Shown: piece after piece, positions 17,588 through 26,876 of the stretch
Numbering within the stretch: the first letter of the stretch is position 1
Layout: every line of letters starts with the position of its first letter
Notes under the pieces: model-generated
What the model was told of the DNA's origin: nothing
Database searches by the model: none
The model's input: the letters and a program-made list of their open reading frames with translations, nothing else
DNA from: Hymenobacter sp. GOD-10R
GTDB taxonomy: Bacteria > Bacteroidota > Bacteroidia > Cytophagales > Hymenobacteraceae
Length of the DNA stretch: 64,000 nt
NCBI RefSeq assembly: GCF_035609205.1
Contig: NZ_CP141184.1
Location: 3,500,501-3,564,500, forward strand
Direction of reading: 5' to 3'
Made by a program: the position numbers and the translations under genes

Positions 17588-20500
17588 ATGTCTATGCTTC
17601 CCGCTGACGATGCTTGTATCGCGCAGCTAGCAGCCGAAAAATCCCGCCGTGTGCAAGCAGAGGCCGCCTTGGCCGCTGCTGAAGCTCGTGTTGTCGCTCT
17701 CGAACAGCAGCTAGCTATGACTGCGAGCACAGCGCAGCGCCGTCACCACCAATTAATTGCCTTCTCGCAACACCTAGGTACCGGCTTGGCCTTAGTAGAT
17801 CAGGCGGGGCATATCGAGTTTGTCAACGAACCATTTCGGGAATTATTCGACTTAAAATCGGACTCTACCCGGGCAGACGCGTGCCCAATTTACCCCTCCC
17901 ACCCCGCTTCCCTTGAGGGAGCTTTTCACGATCCTGCCACCTTCGTTGCCCAGGCCTGCGCTCGACATCAAGACGGCCAAACGGCCCTGTTAGGTCAGCT
18001 TCAGCTTGCCGATGGTCGCGTCGTAGAGCTCGACTATCTGATTTTGGAGCAGCACCAGGCCGGACGTCTGATTTGCTACCACGACGTGACGACGCGCCAC
18101 CAGCAAGATGCGCAGCTGCGCACGCTGGCCTACATTCTTGAGCAGCATCCGAACCCAATTCTACGGCTGACTCCCGCTGGCGAGGTGCTCTACGCCAACC
18201 CTGCGGCAGCACCACTCGCCGAGACGCTCGGCGCTGCCGAGCCAGGAAATGTCCGGCACGAATTATTGCTGCTAGTTCAGCAGGCGCTGCACACCGGCAA
18301 TTCGCATCAGCAGGAGCTAGCCCTTGCCGATCAGTACTACCTGGTTACGGTAATGGCCGTGCCCGGTGAGACCTACGCTACCCTCTACCTGACCGACATC
18401 ACGGCGCGGCGCCAAGCGGAGCAGGAACTGGTGCGCCAGCGTACGTTCTACGAGATGGTGCTGGAACAGGTACCAGCTGGCGTCGCCGTGTTCGATCCTG
18501 ATCATCGCTATTTATTTGTCAACCCGTTGCTAGAGCCCGATCCAGCGATACGGGCTTGGCTTATTGGCAAAGACAACTTTGAATCGTGCGCGTACCGGCA
18601 CCGGCCACGGGAGATGGCCGAGCGGCGGCAAGAGTATTTTACCAGAACGGTGCAGGAGCGGAAAGAGGTGACCTGGGAAGAAACCCTTGTGCAGCCCCGG
18701 ATAGGGTTGCGACACTTTATGCGCCGCTACCGGCCGGTTTTGGCGCCGGATGGCAACGTACTCGTTGTCGTGAGTTCGGGAATAGATATTACCGAACGTC
18801 ATCAGGCAGAAATCCGGCTGGCGGAGCAACAGCTCTTCATGCAGCAACTGGTAGACACCATTCCGAGCATGTTGTGCGTGCTTACCTCAGCAGAGCATAT
18901 TTCTTTTTCTAATGCCGCTTTTCAGAAATTCTGGAAGCAGGATAAGGAATCGATAGAAATGCGCAGGCAAACGAAGTCATTCGAACAATTTGTGACCTGG
19001 AATCGTCAAGTATTAGAGCAGCAATGTGTTGTTCAGGCTGAATTACCGATTGAGGTACCAGGTGGCGAGGTTCGGTACTTCCAAATGGATAAGCGACCCC
19101 TGCGGCAGCATGATGGATCGATAGCAGTACTCACGCTACACACAGATATTACGGAGATCAAGCGCCTGCGCGAGCAAACGGAGCGACGCGAAAAGCAGTA
19201 CTACGACCTCGTTTACTACTCGCAAGCTCTGATCTGCACGCATGATTTGCAGGGCAAGATTTTGTCGGTGAACCCAGCCATTGAGCGGTTGCTGGGGGCT
19301 CCTGCCAGCCGCCTGATTGGCCACAACCTCCGCGACGCCTTACCACCCGAACACCGGGGCGACTTCGATGCCTACCTAGCCGGTGCTAGTCAGCCGCAAC
19401 CAAGCGTGATGACGATTACGACCACCAAGGGTGAGAAGCGCTACTTGCACTACTATACCTACCAGGTTGCGGAGGCCGGCCAGGAGCCTTACGTTGTAGC
19501 TTCGGGCTACGATATTACGCCGGGCGTGCGAGCCGAGCGGGCGCTGCAACAAGCCAAGAAAGAAGCCGAGGAAAACGCCCGGGCAAAAGAATCATTCCTA
19601 GCCAGGATGAGCCATGAAATTCGGACTCCGCTCAACGGGGTGCTAGGGATGGCTGCGCTTTTAGCTAAAACGCCTTTGAGCCAGACCCAGCAAGAATATT
19701 TGACTACTATGGAGCAAGCCGGTCAGCACCTGCTGGCGCTGGTCAACGACGTATTAGACATGGCTAAAATTACCACCCAGCATTTGCAGCTCGAACAAGC
19801 GGCTTTCGACCCAAACGTGGTGTTGCAAGGCGTGCGGCAAACCCTAGCCAACCTAGCCGAGCATAAAGGGCTACGCCTGACGACGGAGTACCTACCCGCT
19901 GGTTCGCCCGCAGTGTTGGGCGATGCTTACCGCCTACGGCAGGTACTGCTCAACCTGGTCGGCAATGCTATTAAGTTTACGGAAGAAGGCTCCGTGCACC
20001 TAGGGGTAGCCGTTCAGCAAGAAACGCCAGAGGCACTTACGCTGCGCTTTTGGGTACAAGACACAGGCATCGGGATTTCCCAGGAGCAACAAGAATCGAT
20101 TTTCGACGCCTTCACGCAGGCGAGCAGCGAGATCAGCCGGCGCTTCGGCGGAACAGGGCTAGGTCTCGCCATCAGTCAGCAGTTGGTTCAGCACATGGAC
20201 GGTACCCTGGCGCTGTGCAGCGCGCCTGAGCAGGGCAGCACCTTTTCCTTCACCCTTACGTTGCCGCGGGCCGAAGCCCTTCCCGCAGCACCCAACCAGC
20301 TGCCCACCAATGAACCGGTGAACTATGAAGCGCTACGCGATTTGCACGTGCTGCTGGCGGAAGACAACATGGTAAACCAGTGGATTGCTATCGTAATGCT
20401 CGAACACTGGGGCGTATGCGTGGAGGCAGTTGGCACGGGCACTGATGCCTTAAACCGGCTCCAAAACAAGCGCTACGACGCGGCTATTCTCGACATTCAG

Positions 20501-20728
20501 ATGCCGGGGCTGAGCGGCGTAGAGGTTGCCACCGCCATTCGGCAGCACCCATCCCCGGAGTACGCCACCATTCCGCTGATTGCCTTAACAGCTAACGCTT
20601 TCGAAGCCGACCTAGCGAAGTACCTGGTGGCCGGCATGAGTGCGTGCCTGACCAAACCCTTCGAAGAAGCTGCACTCTTACAACTGTTGGTTCAGCTCAC
20701 AAAAGATCAACCCAGAATCAACAGCTAA
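17588..20728 (+). CDS. PAS-domain hybrid sensor histidine kinase with receiver domain
   Basis: The 1046-residue protein starts with a coiled coil (about 10-50) rich in Ala, Glu and Gln. Four or five PAS segments follow, marked by phrases such as GLALVDQAGHIEFVN, GVAVFDPDHRYLFVN and GKILSVNPAIERLLG, each closed by a DIT-type PAC end. The HisKA motif MSHEIRTPLNG (His near residue 675) and a complete HATPase (N-box LNLVGNAIKF, G1 DTGIGIS, F and G2 boxes FDAFTQASSEISRRFGGTGLGL) come next. The C-terminal receiver has the Asp in AILDIQMPG and the Lys in CLTKPF. No transmembrane helices are seen, so it is a cytoplasmic sensor, probably of redox or small-molecule signals. No partner regulator is adjacent. 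Confidence 0.93.
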   Translation: MSMLPADDACIAQLAAEKSRRVQAEAALAAAEARVVALEQQLAMTASTAQRRHHQLIAFSQHLGTGLALVDQAGHIEFVNEPFRELFDLKSDSTRADACPIYPSHPASLEGAFHDPATFVAQACARHQDGQTALLGQLQLADGRVVELDYLILEQHQAGRLICYHDVTTRHQQDAQLRTLAYILEQHPNPILRLTPAGEVLYANPAAAPLAETLGAAEPGNVRHELLLLVQQALHTGNSHQQELALADQYYLVTVMAVPGETYATLYLTDITARRQAEQELVRQRTFYEMVLEQVPAGVAVFDPDHRYLFVNPLLEPDPAIRAWLIGKDNFESCAYRHRPREMAERRQEYFTRTVQERKEVTWEETLVQPRIGLRHFMRRYRPVLAPDGNVLVVVSSGIDITERHQAEIRLAEQQLFMQQLVDTIPSMLCVLTSAEHISFSNAAFQKFWKQDKESIEMRRQTKSFEQFVTWNRQVLEQQCVVQAELPIEVPGGEVRYFQMDKRPLRQHDGSIAVLTLHTDITEIKRLREQTERREKQYYDLVYYSQALICTHDLQGKILSVNPAIERLLGAPASRLIGHNLRDALPPEHRGDFDAYLAGASQPQPSVMTITTTKGEKRYLHYYTYQVAEAGQEPYVVASGYDITPGVRAERALQQAKKEAEENARAKESFLARMSHEIRTPLNGVLGMAALLAKTPLSQTQQEYLTTMEQAGQHLLALVNDVLDMAKITTQHLQLEQAAFDPNVVLQGVRQTLANLAEHKGLRLTTEYLPAGSPAVLGDAYRLRQVLLNLVGNAIKFTEEGSVHLGVAVQQETPEALTLRFWVQDTGIGISQEQQESIFDAFTQASSEISRRFGGTGLGLAISQQLVQHMDGTLALCSAPEQGSTFSFTLTLPRAEALPAAPNQLPTNEPVNYEALRDLHVLLAEDNMVNQWIAIVMLEHWGVCVEAVGTGTDALNRLQNKRYDAAILDIQMPGLSGVEVATAIRQHPSPEYATIPLIALTANAFEADLAKYLVAGMSACLTKPFEEAALLQLLVQLTKDQPRINS

Positions 20729-21509
20729 CGCAATGACCTAGGTCTTGTAGACAGTGATGCGGGAATCCGTTCCGCGCTACTATCTATAGCATCTAAGTCA
20801 CTAGAAAATAGGTAATAAGACTACGCGACCTAGGTTACATGATCAACTTGTAGCCTAGGCCGCGTACGCTTAACTATCTGCAGCCGCAGATCGTGGCGAA
20901 GGCACTGCCGCAGCTTGGCGGGGTCATGCTCTGAACATGAGCAATGCATTTATGCAGCAAGGATTCCTTAAGGAATTGCCCCTTAACCAAAAGCTTCGCC
21001 CTTAGTCTCTCCGGCCAAGCTTCATTCATAAAGATGCAGCACTTTAGAAATTGTATTTGTTTTTGCGAATTGATGAAGCTTTTTCATGATATATCATTAT
21101 TTTTAATTCAAGGACTTAGAATGCACATGACTGATCGTTATCAAATTCGATTTCTGAGCAAGTACATACTCTAGTTAGACTGAATACAAAATTCAGATAC
21201 TATGCCAGCTGGTATATACGAATTCATTCGTATGTTTGCCACGAAGGATTTCGTAGCGAGTCAATTATTTCTACTCACTTGGTTCACTTCCCCGCAGAAC
21301 AAGGGCAATAGCAACCTAACGACTCTTCTACAACCACTTAGTTTCTTATTACTCTCCTTCTTAATTACTCTCCTAACCGCATACACGAGCTAATCATAAT
21401 GATATATCATCGTACCACCTAGTTTCTTGCTTGTCCTGACCCCGAACTACCTAGCTCTGTTGCTCCACTCTTCCTTTTTCCAACAACCGAATTTCAACCA
21501 CTTATTCCC
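20729..21509. promoter_or_regulatory. Long upstream region of the TonB receptor operon with repeated palindromes
   Basis: About 780 bases with no convincing gene; two short open frames (20944-21174 and 21202-21393) look non-coding. The AT-rich part holds two identical 12-bp palindromes ATGATATATCAT (21086-21097 and 21399-21410). It also holds two 14-bp palindromes of form ACGAA-N4-TTCGT (21218-21231 and 21241-21254, centres 23 bases apart). A perfect match to the Bacteroidota -7 element, TATGTTTG, lies at 21231-21238 between the latter pair. Confidence 0.5.
21218..21254. promoter_or_regulatory. Tandem operator candidate ACGAA-N4-TTCGT (two copies)
   Basis: ACGAATTCATTCGT and ACGAAGGATTTCGT are two dyads with identical half-sites and different 4-base centres, 23 bases (about two helical turns) apart. 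They flank TATGTTTG, a perfect TAnnTTTG -7 box. A third copy precedes the LytTR regulator gene at 25661. Binding by a dimeric regulator is inferred. Confidence 0.45.
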
Positions 21510-23951
21510 ATGAAATGCACTGACTTAGCAGCGATTTCCACGCAGCGTGGCTTGCTCGTGCTCCTTTTGTTTAGCGCAGCACAGAGCGTGCAGGCGCAGG
21601 CCGATGTGCGGGGCTCCGTTCAAACCGACGCAGGCAAACCCCTTGATTACGCGACTCTCACCCTGCACCGTGCCAATGACTCGGCGGTAGTGAAAACCGA
21701 GTTTAGCGACGCCAAAGGCTTATTTCAATTTGAGCGCGCGGCGACTGGGCGTTACCTACTTTCAGCAGCGCAAGTAGGCTTTCGGCGGCAATGGTCGAAG
21801 CCGTTTGAAGTGACCAACACCCCGATCAACTTACCCGCCCTGACCCTCGCCAGCAGCACAGCTACGCAGCTGAAGGAAGTAACCGTGGTTGGACAAAAGC
21901 CCGTGTATGAGCGCCTCGCCGACCGAACGGTCGTGAACGTGGAAGGCTCGACGCTGGCTGCCGGCAACACCTCTTTGGATGTGCTGCGCCGCTCACCCGG
22001 CGTGACTATCGACAGCAATGACAACCTAGCTTTGCGGGGCAAACAAGGGTTGCTGGTGCTTATCGACGGCAAGCGCCAGCCCATGACCGGCACCGAGCTA
22101 GCTGATTACCTGCGCGCCCTGCCCGCCGAGCAACTCAAGAGCATTGAGCTGATTACCAACCCGCCGGCTAAATACGACGCTCAAGGTGGCGCGGGCATCA
22201 TTGCCATTAACCTCAAAAAGGACCAGCGCGAAGGCACCAACGGCACGGCCAACCTGAGCTACGGACGCAGTCAGTACAACAAGTACACCGCCGGGTTGAG
22301 CCTGAACCATCGACAAAACAAGCTCAATCTGTTTAGCTCCTACACCTACTCCGACCGCCAAGGCATTGCCAAACTGACCATCCACCGCGACTTTTACAAC
22401 CGAGTGGCGGGCGGTGAGCGGCAGCCCATCAGCATCACCGACCAGGATAACCGCTTGCCCACGCACAACATCTCGCACACCGGGCGGCTCGGGTTTGACT
22501 ACAACCTATCGAAGCGCACGACCGTGGGCGCGGTGGTGAACGGGCAGACGGCGCACATCACGGCGGATGGCACCAATGTCTCGGTGTTGCAGGACCTACT
22601 GCGGGGCACAACGCAGGCCTATAACTCGACCAATTACCTCGACCGGCGCTTTCCGAATCTGTCGGGCAACGTCAACTTCCGCCACACGTTTGATGATTCG
22701 CTAGGCGCCCGCGAACTAACGGCCGACGCCGACTATGCTCGCTACCGTAGCACCCGCGAGCAGTTATTGCAAACTTTCAGCGCCACCCAGCCCACTACGA
22801 CTACCAGCAGCGACCAGTTGGGCTGGCTCACCATTCAGTCGGCTAAGGTGGACTACATGCACCCGCTGAGCAAGGCGTTGCGCCTGGAAGCGGGTGCCAA
22901 AACCAGCTTGGTGACGGCCGACAATGACCTACAGTTTTTCACCGATGGGCAGCTCGACCTAGGTCGCTCCAACCGCTTCCGCTACGACGAGAACATCAAC
23001 GCCGGCTACGTTAACGTGAACTACACCCAACCCAAGCTGACGCTGCAAGCAGGCCTGCGCGGCGAGCAAACCAACGCCGTGGGCAAGCAAGACCGCGAAG
23101 TGGAGTTCCAGGACTTTTCGCGTCACTACTTCCAGTTGTTCCCAAGCGCGGCTGTGAAGCGCACGTTTTCCGAGCAGCACGAAACTAGTCTTTCGCTCAG
23201 CCGCCGCATCGACCGGCCGTCGTACCGCCAGCTCAATCCGTTTCGCGAAATTATCGACAAAACGACCTTCGGCAGTGGCAACCCCACTTTGCGCCCCCAA
23301 ACCAGCTACAACCTAGAGCTCACGCATACCTTCAAGCAGAAATACAGCCTAGGTCTGAGCTACAGCCTCACCAGCCAGCCACTTATCGGGGTGGTGCAGC
23401 CCGAAACCGACAGCACCGTAGTTTCCACCACCCGCAACTTGGCGCAGCAGCATTATTATGCCCTCACACTCACGGCGCCGGTGGAAGTGGCCAAGTGGTG
23501 GACGATCTACAACAACGCGGTGGTTTTTTACACCCGCTTCAAGGGCGACCTAGCTGGCACGAACCTCAACCGGGGCGGGGCGTCGTTCCAGCTCACCTCC
23601 AATCATACCTTCACCTTTGGCAAGGGCTGGAGCGCCGAGCTGAACGGCAACTATCAGTCGCGGGAGGTGTACGCCTTTTTAGTGCAACGGCCCTTGGGTG
23701 AGGTCAGCGCGGGCTTGCAGAAGAGCCTGTGGAACCGCAAAGCCAACCTGAAGCTAAACGTAACCGACATTTTCTTTACCCAACCTGCCCGCGCCACTTC
23801 CACCTACGACACCTACGTGGAGCGCTTCTACCAGCGCCGCGATTCGCGGGTGGCAACCCTGGCGTTTAGCTACCGTTTCGGCAACGAGAAGCTAGCCCCC
23901 ACCAAACGGCGGCAGAGTGGCGCCGAAGACGAAAAGCGCCGCGCGGGCTAG
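21510..23951 (+). CDS. TonB-dependent receptor with carboxypeptidase-regulatory N-terminal domain
   Basis: The 813-residue outer-membrane protein has a signal peptide (to about AQSVQAQA), then a CarboxypepD_reg-like beta-sandwich (ADVRGSVQTDAGKPLDYATLTL) and a plug domain (LDVLRRSPGVTIDSNDNLALRGKQGLLVLIDG). A 22-strand barrel of the OMP_b-brl_2 type follows. A family signature is the segment LPAEQLKSIELITNPPAKYDA. The substrate is unknown. No SusD partner follows; instead a putative secreted zinc peptidase starts 43 bases downstream, so the two are probably co-transcribed. The operator candidates at 21218-21254 suggest regulated expression. Confidence 0.9.
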   Translation: MKCTDLAAISTQRGLLVLLLFSAAQSVQAQADVRGSVQTDAGKPLDYATLTLHRANDSAVVKTEFSDAKGLFQFERAATGRYLLSAAQVGFRRQWSKPFEVTNTPINLPALTLASSTATQLKEVTVVGQKPVYERLADRTVVNVEGSTLAAGNTSLDVLRRSPGVTIDSNDNLALRGKQGLLVLIDGKRQPMTGTELADYLRALPAEQLKSIELITNPPAKYDAQGGAGIIAINLKKDQREGTNGTANLSYGRSQYNKYTAGLSLNHRQNKLNLFSSYTYSDRQGIAKLTIHRDFYNRVAGGERQPISITDQDNRLPTHNISHTGRLGFDYNLSKRTTVGAVVNGQTAHITADGTNVSVLQDLLRGTTQAYNSTNYLDRRFPNLSGNVNFRHTFDDSLGARELTADADYARYRSTREQLLQTFSATQPTTTTSSDQLGWLTIQSAKVDYMHPLSKALRLEAGAKTSLVTADNDLQFFTDGQLDLGRSNRFRYDENINAGYVNVNYTQPKLTLQAGLRGEQTNAVGKQDREVEFQDFSRHYFQLFPSAAVKRTFSEQHETSLSLSRRIDRPSYRQLNPFREIIDKTTFGSGNPTLRPQTSYNLELTHTFKQKYSLGLSYSLTSQPLIGVVQPETDSTVVSTTRNLAQQHYYALTLTAPVEVAKWWTIYNNAVVFYTRFKGDLAGTNLNRGGASFQLTSNHTFTFGKGWSAELNGNYQSREVYAFLVQRPLGEVSAGLQKSLWNRKANLKLNVTDIFFTQPARATSTYDTYVERFYQRRDSRVATLAFSYRFGNEKLAPTKRRQSGAEDEKRRAG

Positions 23952-23994
23952 GATAACTTCCTGCTTTATGGCGTAAAATTTCGTACTTTCTGTT

Positions 23995-25332
23995 ATGAAA
24001 AGCCCTGCTCTCCTTCCGTCCTGCTTAGTGCCCTGCCTACTAGGCGGACTCGTGTTGCTGGCCGCGCCGCGCATGAGCCGAGGGCAATCGGCCGCTGACC
24101 AGCAAGTAGCCAAGCAAGCCTTTGCCGACCTAGAGGCTGCCAGTCAGCACGACGGCGGGAAGCTCTGGGGCACCCCACTGTATGGGCCGCTGCTGCTCGT
24201 AACAGCTGATTCGCGGCGGGTGCTGGCCAACGTTCCTGATTCGGCGGGCGTGCTGCACGAGGCAGAAGGCTTGTACGCAGGCGAGTTGCCGGCAGCAGTT
24301 AACGTGGCAAATACGGCCGTGCGCTGGGCCGGCCGGCGCTGGTCGATGGTGGCTTTGCCCTTACCTACTGACCGTTTTGAGCGGATCAACTTACTCGCGC
24401 ACGAGTCGTTTCATCGCCTGCAACCGCAACTCCAACTTGCCCTAACGGAGGCCGATAACGCACACTTGGATGAGGCGCCCGGTCGCACGTACCTACAGCT
24501 AGAGCTAGTGGCTTTACGTCGCGCGCTATTGGCACCGTCGCGGCGGGCAACGACCGCGCACCTGCGAGCCGCGCTGGCTTTTCGGGCGTACCGGCGCAGC
24601 TTGTATCCGGCAGCCGCCGCGGCGGAGAATCAGCTTGAGCTCAACGAAGGGCTGGCCGAATATACCGGGCAGGTGCTCAGCGAACGACCCACTCCCGCCG
24701 CCGTGGCTCACCTGCGGCAAAGTCTGCTCTCTTTTCCCCAAAACCCGTCGTTTGTACGCTCGTTTGCCTATCAGACGGTTCCAGTCTATGGGTTCTTGCT
24801 ACGCCGGCGCACACCCGACTGGAACCAAGGCATTACTGCGCAGACCGACCTGGCCGACTTATTTGCTACCGGCCTGCGCGTGACGATGCCGCGCAACCTA
24901 GCTTCGTGGACGGCTAGTGCGCTACCGCGCTACGGTGGCAAGGCCATTCTGGAGCAAGAAGCAGAGAGGGAGCAGCAACGCCAACAGCAGATCAGCGCTT
25001 ACCGCCGCCGCTTTCTAGAAGAGCCCCACCTCCTTATTCCGCTCCGGCAAATGAACATGGCCTTCGACCCACGCACCGCGCAGCCGCTGGCGGAAGCGGG
25101 GACCGTATACCCGACCCTGCGTGTAACGGATTCCTGGGGCATACTAACCATAGAGGATGGCGCGTTACTAGGGCCAAAACAGGATCAGGTTATCGTCGGC
25201 TATCCGGCTACGGTGCAGGCTAGGTCCGTGACGGGTCCTGGCTATACGCTGCAGCTGAATGAGGGCTGGCAAGTAGTACGAGAGTCTAATTCGGAAAACT
25301 ACGTGTTGCTACCAGTGCCCACGCAGCCGTGA
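23995..25332 (+). CDS. Putative secreted zinc peptidase (gluzincin-like), unclassified
   Basis: The 445-residue protein has an N-terminal signal sequence (LLGGLVLLAAPRMSRGQS). I do not recognise a named family. It contains HESFH in the context NLLAHESFHRLQPQ (about residue 137), an HExxH zinc motif. About 80 residues on, LELNEGLAEYTGQ supplies a helix with Glu in the place of the third zinc ligand of gluzincins (ExxA/E pattern). The C-terminal ~120 residues look like a beta domain (YPTLRVTDSWGILTI; VIVGYPATVQ; GYTLQLNEGWQVV). The context, directly behind a TonB receptor, suggests peptide or protein breakdown in the periplasm feeding or guarding the receptor. Activity is inferred from motifs only. 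Confidence 0.7.
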   Translation: MKSPALLPSCLVPCLLGGLVLLAAPRMSRGQSAADQQVAKQAFADLEAASQHDGGKLWGTPLYGPLLLVTADSRRVLANVPDSAGVLHEAEGLYAGELPAAVNVANTAVRWAGRRWSMVALPLPTDRFERINLLAHESFHRLQPQLQLALTEADNAHLDEAPGRTYLQLELVALRRALLAPSRRATTAHLRAALAFRAYRRSLYPAAAAAENQLELNEGLAEYTGQVLSERPTPAAVAHLRQSLLSFPQNPSFVRSFAYQTVPVYGFLLRRRTPDWNQGITAQTDLADLFATGLRVTMPRNLASWTASALPRYGGKAILEQEAEREQQRQQQISAYRRRFLEEPHLLIPLRQMNMAFDPRTAQPLAEAGTVYPTLRVTDSWGILTIEDGALLGPKQDQVIVGYPATVQARSVTGPGYTLQLNEGWQVVRESNSENYVLLPVPTQP

Positions 25333-25955
25333 ACCCCCATTTTATCTAGGTTATTGGTTGATAGCAACTTTCATCACAAACTGCACCCGTTACGAACCTA
25401 GCTTCGCCTACCCTACTACCAGCCCTCAAGCTGACGAAAAATAAAATCAGCGCCTAGCTGTAACGTTTCGACTTTTGGGCGGTATCCACGATACCCTCGC
25501 CCTCCGAAGCCTACAAAGAAGGCTTTTTACGCTGGCCATTCTGGCCCAACTTATCTAGTTAATTAACCCTATTAGGGGCTGGATTAACTACCTACCCTGC
25601 TCTCGCTACCCGCTCTGCCCTCCCCAAAAAGACAACGCCAACCGTCCGTTTTTTATTTATACGAACAAATTCGTAATACTATGCAGCCTTTGGTAAATTT
25701 GCTGGTCTTTCAACTATACAGGCAACCACTCAGACTACCGAAGCATCTACTCAAGCAGCTGGCGCAGTAGCATTTTCGTTGCTGCTGCCTCCTACGCCTC
25801 ACCCGAGGGATTAATGCGCAAGCACAGCTCGTGTGCGGTTTAAGCAGCAGTTCGGCGCTGTTGCTCGCTCCCCGAGGGGAGCCACCTTGCAGCAGGTGGA
25901 GCCGTGGCCGTATTCTCTTCCTTCCCTCCTTTTCGTTCTCTCAGCGCTTCACTGC
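25333..25955. promoter_or_regulatory. Upstream region of the LytTR regulator
   Basis: About 620 bases without a supported gene. A weak hairpin AAGCCT / AGGCTT plus T run near 25508-25530 could end the peptidase transcript. From 25661 an operator-like dyad and a promoter-like pair are seen (separate entry). That would give the LytTR gene a leader of about 250 bases. Confidence 0.4.
25661..25701 (+). promoter_or_regulatory. Promoter candidate with overlapping ACGAA-N4-TTCGT dyad
   Basis: ACGAACAAATTCGT (25661-25674) has the same half-sites as the pair at 21218-21254. TAAATTTG (25694-25701) fully matches the Bacteroidota -7 box TAnnTTTG. TTCG at the end of the dyad lies 20 bases upstream, where a -33 TTTG box is expected. 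A factor bound to the dyad would therefore contact the -33 region. Confidence 0.45.
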
Positions 25956-26729
25956 ATGAGTTACCAGGCTCTTATTGCCGATAGCGAGCTAGCTACGCGC
26001 CAAACCATTCGCCTCTACCTGGAGCAAGCTGCTGGCTTTCAGGTAGCCGCGGAGGCCTCCACGGGCACAGAGGCACTCATTGCCTTGCTGCACCACCGCC
26101 CCGATGTTGTGTTCCTGAACTTGCAGCTGCCCCGCCTCGATGGCTTCAGCGTGCTGCGAGAAATCTGGCCGCATTTCCAGCCGCACGTCGTGTTTCTTGC
26201 CGCGGCCGACCAGCCCATGCTGCTCGCCCTGGAAGAAAGTGGCGTGTCGTACCTGCCGAAACCGTTCACTGAGTTACAGTTCCACCAAACCTTCCGCCAC
26301 GTGAAAACAAACCTAGCCCAACCCCAGCCTCAGGAGACCATCGACACGCTCATGCGTCTGCTGACGAGCGAAGAACCGCCTGCCAAACCTAGCTATTTGA
26401 AGCGCATGCTGGTGAAGGACAACCACAAGCTGTTCTTTATCAAGGCCGAGGATATATTGTATTTCGATGCCGATGGCAACTATATCACCCTGCACACACT
26501 CAAGCGGAATTATACGCTCTACGAGAGCCTCACGCAGCTAGAGCAGCGCCTGGACCCAGCCGATTTCACGCGGATCAACCGCTCCTACATCGTCAACCTG
26601 AACTACGTGGAGGAGCTAGAGTGCTATTTCAACGGCGAATACCTGGTGAAGCTCACCGGCGGCCACACCCTGAAGTGGACCCGCTTCTACCGCGACAACG
26701 TGAAGACCTTTCTAGCGAAGAATCGCTAA
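25956..26729 (+). CDS. LytTR-family response regulator with receiver lacking the phosphoacceptor Asp
   Basis: I chose the ATG at 25956 (MSYQALIADSELATRQTI), giving 257 residues; upstream codons do not look like a receiver. Residues 1-120 form a receiver fold, but the phosphorylation site reads VVFLNLQLPRLDG with Asn (AAC, 26118-26120) at residue 55 instead of Asp. The acidic pair is reduced to ADSE. The Lys of YLPKPF is kept. Residues ~150-257 are a LytTR DNA-binding domain (KLFFIKAEDILYFDADGNY; FTRINRSYIVNL; LKWTRFYRDNVK). It probably acts without His-Asp phosphotransfer or has another trigger. No kinase gene is next to it. Confidence 0.9.
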   Translation: MSYQALIADSELATRQTIRLYLEQAAGFQVAAEASTGTEALIALLHHRPDVVFLNLQLPRLDGFSVLREIWPHFQPHVVFLAAADQPMLLALEESGVSYLPKPFTELQFHQTFRHVKTNLAQPQPQETIDTLMRLLTSEEPPAKPSYLKRMLVKDNHKLFFIKAEDILYFDADGNYITLHTLKRNYTLYESLTQLEQRLDPADFTRINRSYIVNLNYVEELECYFNGEYLVKLTGGHTLKWTRFYRDNVKTFLAKNR

Positions 26730-26782
26730 CCATTCACTAGGGCCAGTAGCTATCAAAATCCTGACCTAGGTCACCTTGTACT

Positions 26783-26853
26783 TCCCCCAACCCACGGTCC
26801 TGGCAACGCGCTGATTCTTCCTAATGCGTTGCCAGGACCGTGGGTTGGGGAAG
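26783..26853. terminator. Very long bidirectional terminator-like inverted repeat
   Basis: Arms of about 28 bases (CCCAACCCACGGTCCTGGCAACGC and its exact complement at 26826-26853, with one extra C in the left arm) flank a 16-base loop. It lies exactly between the convergent LytTR and epimerase genes. No T run stands at the ends, so it may be a REP-like element rather than a plain terminator. Confidence 0.65.
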
Positions 26854-26876
26854 CGGATGATTGGGCCAACGGAAAC

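Noticed and set aside
20944..21393. Two short plus-strand frames upstream of the TonB receptor
   Set aside because: Their composition is not coding-like, they have no recognisable family, and they overlap the palindromic regulatory motifs.
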